The notes beneath the pieces were generated by a model. It was not told where the DNA came from and did no database searches. It worked only from the letters and a program-made list of their open reading frames with translations. Source: Polymyxa betae (taxonomy: Eukaryota; Endomyxa; Phytomyxea; Plasmodiophorida; Plasmodiophoridae). Taken from it: a stretch of DNA of 64,000 bases. Both the position numbers and the translations under genes were made by a program. The stretch is taken from positions 88,886-152,885 of the forward strand of contig RBZT01000348.1 of the NCBI GenBank assembly GCA_003693705.1, given 5' to 3'. Below, piece after piece: positions 59,068 to 64,000 of this stretch (positions are counted from its first letter, which is position 1; every line of letters starts with the position of its first letter).

Positions 59068-59587
59068 TTAAGTTGAAGTACTCGTCTCTGTTTCCTGAAC
59101 GCCATGATATTTTCGAATAAAGTCTCTGCAAACTGGAATATAATCCGTGAGATCGTTTCGTAGGAAGCTTTCGAAATTCCACTCCTTATCCATTACCAGG
59201 TTATCGTACAGGCTCGGATTGAACAGATAAACATATGGCGGCGTGGCGGGATCGATACCAGCCGATGAGCATTGGTCTGGATCGAGCCGAGTCCGAATGA
59301 AATCCTCGCTTTCATATGCATCGAGAATCTTCATTTCATCAGCAGACAGGCCCTTTAGCAAGATCCCTTCAACTTTAGATTCTAGATCCCGAAAGGCAGC
59401 AGGCCAGCATTCGCCTCTGCAGGAGCTCATTCAAAATAACCATTTCAGTTGCAGCTCTTGCTAACCTAACAGGAGCCCTTCGTAGTCCATGAATAGTTAA
59501 AGGTTGATGATCAGGAACTCTCCCAAGTAAGACGAAGAGCACTTCGGTCGACATCAAACTGCCATAAACAAAGATGGATTCGCACAT
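59068..59587 (-). CDS. AIG2-like / gamma-glutamylcyclotransferase-fold protein
   Basis: Small GGCT-fold protein. It starts at ATG 59585-59587 with the fold signature IFVYGSLMSTEVL. GRVPDHQPLTIHGLRRAPV follows, joined across a short intron (donor AG/GTTAGC, acceptor CTGCAG) to RGECWPAAF. KVEGILLKGLSADEMKILDA and YESEDF complete the domain. The exon join is fixed because only this pairing restores both frame and the A..xRxxPV...G..PA..... pattern of AIG2-like proteins. A Ser/Thr-rich tail ends at a stop at 59068. About 150 residues. Related enzymes cleave gamma-glutamyl or similar amide-linked residues; the substrate here is unknown. Only 59 bp separate it from the stop of the next gene upstream on the same strand. 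Confidence 0.75.
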
Positions 59588-59646
59588 TATGATTACCAAA
59601 TAAAATATCAAATGCGACATATGGTACTACTGCTGGTCGATCTTTA

Positions 59647-60298
59647 TTACAATGCTTCAGGACGGTAAGTGATTTCCAGGGCATCTTCAGGCGATGTGCA
59701 TTTGCTAGTTGGAGTTGGTTTGGGCTTACGCCGAACCGCTAGGGTGGATGGCTGAGGAACGATCGTTTGAGATGCTGCAGCTACACGTTCGTATACGCCA
59801 GATTCTTGCATGACCTGAGAACAGTTTCACTTTACAAAACACAAACAGAAGAATGAACAAAATGTACCCAGTTAACTCGAGTCGGCTTGCCAGAAACTGG
59901 ATCTAACAGTGCGACGTTCGAGATATGGATGGGAGACTCGACCTCGATAATACGACCTTTGGAGTTCTCTGTTCGGCTAAGAAATCGTTTCTTCTTATTG
60001 GCACCTGCGATAATCACTTTATGCTTATCTCGAAGCACCTGTTCATATTCAGTCAAAAGAGTACTTTCAGCTTCTCGAAAACTTTACATTAACGACTTCG
60101 CCTTGTTTCCCCTGTAAAGCATCAGAAAATAGAGCCTTAAAATTGAACAAATCAGGCGTCGACCTTATCAGCTCCAGCAATAATCTGGACGCGATCACCA
60201 CGAAGGATTTTCCAGGAATCAATCGGGTCCGGCAGCCGTTGTTGAGCTGCTCGCTGGATTCTACGAATTACAGCGGTCAGGTTGATCGGAGTCGCCAT
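59647..60298 (-). CDS. Mitochondrial ribosomal protein uL24m (L24)
   Basis: Large-subunit ribosomal protein of organelle type. Four exons: ATG at 60296-60298, then RIQRAAQQRLPDPIDSWKIL with RGDRVQIIAGADK, the KOW motif completed by GKQGEVVNV after an intron. Next comes LRDKHKVIIAGANKKKRFLS, then SKGRIIEVESPIHISNVALL and DPVSGKPTRVNW, the family block for uL24, followed by a C-terminal extension (VYERVAAASQTIVPQPSTLA) to a TAA at 59647-59649. The Arg/Gln-rich start (TAVIRRIQRAAQQR) fits a mitochondrial import signal. About 160 residues. All introns are GT-AG and about 50 bp. Confidence 0.88.
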
Positions 60299-60842
60299 CG
60301 CTCCTGGCCGGGGTCAGTCCTCTCTCGCTTACAAAAATAACAATTTTCGAATGGCGATTGTATCATGACCATAAGAGGGTTGCGGATCGCCTCAAAAACG
60401 AACCAATAATTGCGAAAATCTCCCTCCTTTTTTCTCTGATTTTGTATTTTTATACAAAACATTTATTAAATACCACTTTCATATCATAGTCGTCTGTAAG
60501 TGATCATTGCGAACATGGTTTGCCGCTTTGTTCATCTAGCAACGTTAGTCTTAGTTGAATGGCCATTTCGAATAGATCCAGAAGGTTCGTTTGAAACGAA
60601 AAGTGCTTTAACTACTCTATAGAACGTGTGCCCTAGGGGTGCTCGTCGCTCTCAGCGTCGTTCGTTCTATGTCGTTCCGTTTGGCAGATGAGGTCAACTA
60701 GCGACTCTGTGGCCGGCTGCTTGCAAAACCAGCAAAATATCTGGTTTCGCGCCTTCGTGCTCTTCACAGGCGGTGTAGCCTCTTAAGAGCAACCAGGATC
60801 CTTCATTATAAATTCTGATCTGGCTTGATAAACATCGTGACG
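60299..60842. other. Divergent spacer between uL24m (-) and the chitin-binding gene (+)
   Basis: A 544-bp interval containing both promoters. It has short unconserved frames only. I looked for a tRNA or other fold in the GC-richer part (60620-60780) and saw none I could support. Confidence 0.35.
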
Positions 60843-61597
60843 ATGTCTCGGATGCTGTTCGCTGCTGTAGCGATTCTCCTCGTGGTCAATGCAGACGCCC
60901 AAAGCTGCCAAGGACCCGGCTTCAGGATCAACGGGTGCGACCTGACGAAGCCTATTCTCGACGATAATCGATGTGGTATCGCTGCCGATGGAAATCCCTG
61001 TCCATTTGGAGCCTGCTGTGGTGAAAACGGTACTCAAGACTTTTACATCCAAGCGATTCGCTAATTGCTTTAGGCCAATGTGGACGATCGTATTATCATT
61101 GCGGAACGAACGAGATGCCGGCCTGGGGACCTCCTAGAGACGACAAGAGATGTGGCATCACTTACCGATATGCTGGTTGTGAAAAAGGCTCTGTTTGTGT
61201 TAGCACAACGTGTCTACCTCAAGAATTCATTCAAGAGCAGCTGAAAGCGTGGGAAGGTGGTAACAATAATGGCAATTTTGAAGCTACTCTCGTCCCTGAG
61301 GCAGAGCTTAATCCATCTCCTGTTAATCCCCCTCCAGTTGATCCCTCTCCTGAGATGGATGCGCCTGCTTGCCAGGTCGGTCAAGATAACGGAGACGCTT
61401 GTGCTGCTCCGTCATCGGGCACATCTGGAAGTGGAAAGCCATCTTCAAGCCGAGGCAAGGACCCCGATTTTATCGAGATTACAGAAACAGTTGAGGAGCG
61501 AGATAACTATATGAAGAATTCAGCAACGTTAGGCAATGTGTTGTCAACAATCCTTGCAATCCCAATCATCATGATGCTGCTCCAAGTGTTTCTATAG
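60843..61597 (+). CDS. Secreted or GPI-type surface protein with chitin-binding (hevein/CBM18) domain
   Basis: ATG at 60843-60845 starts a clear signal peptide (MSRMLFAAVAILLVVNADA). The mature part has a Cys-rich domain split by an intron of about 45 bp: NRCGIAADGNPCPFGACCGE then GQCGRSYYHCG, which matches the hevein pattern CG..C....CC...G.CG...YC. A second related motif (RCGITYRYAGCEKGSVC) follows. A Pro/Ser/Asn-rich linker leads to a C-terminal hydrophobic tail (LSTILAIPIIMMLLQVFL) directly before the TAG at 61595-61597, suggesting GPI or tail anchoring. The protein probably binds chitin at the surface of the cell or of resting spores. About 235 residues. The partial gene at the left window edge has the same stalk and tail layout. 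Confidence 0.75.
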
Positions 61598-62035
61598 ATG
61601 CGATGAGTTATTTACTTAGTAATATAACAATAGTGTGTATATCATAAAAATACAGTCGCTAACATCATAAGAATCTGTTCGTTATTAGCAGTAGATCATC
61701 AACCTGGTTCCTTGTGAGGATTAACCATTTCATCAAAAGGCAAATAAATGGAATCAGAGCTGTGAAAAATCTGTGCTTTTTCATCAACATTCTGGAAAAG
61801 TGATGGCTCTGGGACTGGGTGCGGCAATTGTGCCGTGGGCGGCTTGTCACATGGAAGCAGCTTGTATGGGGGCTGCGACCCCTGTGATAATATTGACTGG
61901 TGATGGACGTGATCAGACTGAACGGTAAAGAAGCATCCTGGAGATTCACATATATTCTATATGTATTAAAATAAATGAGAAATAATCTGAATTCGATTAC
62001 TGGGACAAACCACATAGAGCGCTCTGTAGCGGTGC
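61598..62035. other. Spacer, possible 5' part of the retroelement
   Basis: A 438-bp AT-rich interval before the gag-like frame. A long terminal repeat and primer-binding site of the following retroelement would be expected here; I could not delimit one because its 3' partner is outside the window. Confidence 0.3.
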
Positions 62036-62116
62036 TTGCCTCATGTCGAACGATCTACGAACGATCTCAGCAATAACAACTCAACAGCCAGTGAGGTTCA
62101 CCCTGAAGATGAACCT

Positions 62117-62698
62117 ATGCCAGACGTCAACAATAGCTCTGTCGTTACACCATCGAATGATGAGAATGGGCAAGATCCTGTGCCTTCAAACTCTGCATCG
62201 AGATCAAATCTTGCTTCAAATGAGTCATCGAGTCATCAATCGGCTGTTTTAGTGAAACCTGGCGAGCCGCCTGTTTTGAAGACTTTAGATATTCGAGATA
62301 TTGTCACATTTCGTCAAAAGCACACTCGCTACTGTGAAATTCTGGAATACGCTCGACGTCAGGGAGCTGGGCCAACTGCATTGCCTCAGACTATTCTGAC
62401 AATGATTGAGCCGAGTTTATTATCTGTTATTTGTAAACGCCTACTGAAGGTCGATCGGAAAGATTTGACAGATGAAGCGTTTAACAAATGGTTGGATCAA
62501 TATCTGGACAGTGACACTTCTACGCATCGTGAAATACCTTCTATAATGGCCTCTGAACTCAAGTATAATCTGAAAATAAAGCCGCGAGCGCGGGTTATAG
62601 ACGTGATCAAACAAATGGATAATCTTATTGAACTCTACAATTGGCAGAAAGTTTTTTCTGGGACTGCCCAAGGCAATAAGAACTATGTACGTTTTTAA
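62117..62698 (+). CDS. Retroelement gag-like protein (probably truncated)
   Basis: The open frame runs from 62036; the first ATG is at 62117-62119, with a stop at 62696-62698. The first part is Asn/Ser-rich and disordered. The second is helical (LDIRDIVTFRQKHTRYCEIL, then KVDRKDLTDEAFNKWLDQYL and KPRARVIDVIKQMDNLIELY), like the capsid-type gag of protist Ty3/gypsy elements. There is no C-terminal CCHC zinc knuckle, which such proteins usually carry. Confidence 0.55.
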   Translation: MPDVNNSSVVTPSNDENGQDPVPSNSASRSNLASNESSSHQSAVLVKPGEPPVLKTLDIRDIVTFRQKHTRYCEILEYARRQGAGPTALPQTILTMIEPSLLSVICKRLLKVDRKDLTDEAFNKWLDQYLDSDTSTHREIPSIMASELKYNLKIKPRARVIDVIKQMDNLIELYNWQKVFSGTAQGNKNYVRF

Positions 62699-62779
62699 TT
62701 GAAGCCTTGCAACCGAAAGCTTTTCGGGAGGAAATGATGTCACAAGTTCGTTTTCGAAACCCTGCCATTGAAGAAGATC

Positions 62780-64000
62780 ATGATGCCTTCACAGTCTGTA
62801 AAATGTAGAGCTCGACAATATTCCAAAGAGCAGAGTGAATTTCTGAAAGAATTCACTGATCAGCTAAAAAAGTTTGGACTCATTTATGAAAACTATAATT
62901 GTGAATGGTCGAGCCCTGTACAAGTTGTTAAGAAGGAGAAAGGCTATCGAATGGTCGTCGACCTAAGGGCTGTAAACGCTCAGTGTGAGCCTACTATTTG
63001 GCCGATGCCTTTCCTGGAATCGATAGTTCAATACTTATCGCATTCTAAACATTATTTTTTATTGGACGCTTTCAAAGGCTTTTGGATTATGCCATTGGAT
63101 AGCAGATGTAGAGAAATATTTTCGTTTATGACAGATCGAGGAGTCTTTACTCCCACTCGATCCATACAGGGTGCGTCCAATTCAACAACCCAATTCCAGG
63201 CCCGAATGGTGGAAATGTTTTCAGAACTACTCTACCACAATCTGATCATTTGGATCGATGACCTATTAGGTCATGCTGACACGGAAGCTACTTGGTTTCG
63301 GATTTTAAGCCGGACGTTAGAATTAGCAGAGAAGTATAATCTCAAATTCAATATTGATAAATGTCAATTGTATTTGAAGGAAGTAAAATTCTGTGGGCGT
63401 ATATTCAGCCCTAAAGGAGTGAGACATGATTCATCTCGTATTCAAGCCTTGATTGAGATGCCAGTTCCCACTCGAGCCAATGAGTTACAGCAGATTCTCA
63501 TGGCGTCGCAATGGATGTCACGGTCGATACCTAATTATAATCAAATTGTGGTTCCTCTCCAGGATATCCTTGAAGACGCTATGAAATTGCAGCCACGCCG
63601 GACTAAGAAAGCAGCCAGCCGAATTTGTTTACAGCAATTTGGTTGGAATGATGTTCACACATCAGCTTTCGAGGCTTTAAAAAGTGCTATGGTAGAACTA
63701 GCATATCCTAAAGAGAATTTGATTCAATGCGTTTTTTGTGACGCAAGCTATTATGCAAGTTCAGGTCTTATGACGCAGATTCCACCTGAAGATCTTGACT
63801 GCCCAATTTCAGAGCAGCATCATCAACCGTTAGGCTTTGTCGGACATCGATTTAATGGCTCTGAATTAAATTGGGCCACAGTGGATAAAGAAGCTTTTGC
63901 TATAAGAGATACACTAAAAAAGCTGACATATTTATTACATATGCAACAGCCATTCCATTTATTTTCGGACCATAAGAATCTTATCGCCATGTATAATCCC
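62780..64000 (+). CDS. Ty3/gypsy reverse transcriptase and RNase H (partial)
   Basis: The frame is open from ATG 62780 (and a little before it) to the window end, about 407 codons. RT motifs: VKCRARQYSKEQSEFLKEFT, WSSPVQVVKKEKGYRMVVDL, the motif WIDDLLGHAD in place of the usual YxDD, KYNLKFNIDKCQLYLKEVKF and GRIFSPKG. Then comes the connection region (ELQQILMASQWMSRSIPNYN) and the RNase H start (FCDASYYASSGLM, then VDKEAFAIRDTLKKLTYLLH and LFSDHKNL). The W in WIDD is also seen in related protist elements, so it is not by itself a sign of inactivity. Because the frame has no stop in the window, the element may be recent in this part. Confidence 0.88.
   Translation, partial: MMPSQSVKCRARQYSKEQSEFLKEFTDQLKKFGLIYENYNCEWSSPVQVVKKEKGYRMVVDLRAVNAQCEPTIWPMPFLESIVQYLSHSKHYFLLDAFKGFWIMPLDSRCREIFSFMTDRGVFTPTRSIQGASNSTTQFQARMVEMFSELLYHNLIIWIDDLLGHADTEATWFRILSRTLELAEKYNLKFNIDKCQLYLKEVKFCGRIFSPKGVRHDSSRIQALIEMPVPTRANELQQILMASQWMSRSIPNYNQIVVPLQDILEDAMKLQPRRTKKAASRICLQQFGWNDVHTSAFEALKSAMVELAYPKENLIQCVFCDASYYASSGLMTQIPPEDLDCPISEQHHQPLGFVGHRFNGSELNWATVDKEAFAIRDTLKKLTYLLHMQQPFHLFSDHKNLIAMYNP

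Larger units (their letters stand above)
62036..64000 (+). mobile_element. Ty3/gypsy-type LTR retrotransposon, 3' truncated by the window
   Basis: A gag-like frame is followed within about 80 bp by a reverse transcriptase and the start of RNase H. The order and the sequence place it in the Ty3/gypsy group. No aspartic protease motif and no zinc-knuckle Cys motif lie between the two, so the copy seems internally deleted or uses a lineage-specific arrangement. Integrase, if present, is beyond 64000. Confidence 0.85.

Noticed and set aside
60620-60780. GC-rich stretch considered as a tRNA or small RNA
   Set aside because: No cloverleaf arms, no B-box-like sequence and no discriminator pattern could be fitted.
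63241-63280. WIDD instead of YxDD in the reverse transcriptase taken as an inactivating change
   Set aside because: The same Trp variant is common in Ty3/gypsy elements of oomycetes and other protists, so it does not show loss of function.
1-64000. Search for CRISPR-like arrays, prokaryotic operons and attachment sites
   Set aside because: All recognised genes are spliced eukaryotic genes, and no regularly spaced repeats of array type were seen.

Overview
This window is nuclear DNA of a gene-dense, intron-rich unicellular eukaryote using the standard genetic code. Nearly all genes are eukaryote-specific (ATM, COG1, NOC4, MON1, SEC10, WDR5, UAP56/SUB2). They are split by many short GT-AG introns, mostly about 28-60 bp, and separated by spacers that are often only 60-500 bp. 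Plant-type telomere-like motifs (TTTAGGG and variants), a cysteine-rich chitin-binding surface protein and a Ty3/gypsy element whose reverse transcriptase resembles those of oomycetes and other protists point to a protist. A phytomyxid-like rhizarian (plasmodiophorid) is my guess, but the sequence alone does not prove the lineage.

Layout. 1-0.24 kb: 3' end of a Thr/Pro-rich secreted or surface protein. 0.4-11.2 kb (+): a complete ATM/TEL1 kinase, followed by a PHD-finger gene (+). 12.3-20.8 kb (-): a small basic, probably mitochondrial protein, then COG1, PET127, NOC4 and a glutathione S-transferase. 21.4-27.9 kb (+): the most striking gene, an in-frame fusion of lysine-forming saccharopine dehydrogenase (LYS1) with the whole alpha-aminoadipate reductase (LYS2: condensation-like, adenylation, carrier and reductase domains). 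28.3-38.7 kb (-): a giant armadillo-repeat protein whose introns repeatedly carry telomere-like motifs, then a tiny two-helix membrane protein. 39.5-44.7 kb (+): a short tandem repeat, a SEC14/CRAL-TRIO protein, MON1 and lipoyl synthase. 44.9-49.7 kb (-): WDR5, a KOW-like protein and UAP56/SUB2. 50.5-53.2 kb (+): an LRR-coiled-coil (centrosomal type) protein. 53.2-55.6 kb: a repeat-rich spacer with a direct repeat, a perfect hairpin, a 436-bp element with terminal inverted repeats and a coiled-coil gene remnant. 55.9-60.3 kb: a tiny cytochrome-oxidase-subunit-like gene (+), then SEC10, an AIG2/GGCT-fold protein and mitochondrial ribosomal protein uL24 (-). 60.8-61.6 kb (+): a chitin-binding protein with a signal peptide and a C-terminal hydrophobic tail. 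62.1-64 kb (+): a Ty3/gypsy retroelement running off the window.

Most genes are housekeeping and are not arranged by pathway. The LYS1-LYS2 fusion joins two non-adjacent steps of fungal-type lysine synthesis. Exon joins were worked out by hand from reading frame, GT-AG sites and family conservation; the joins described as canonical are usually secure, but several 5' ends are not.
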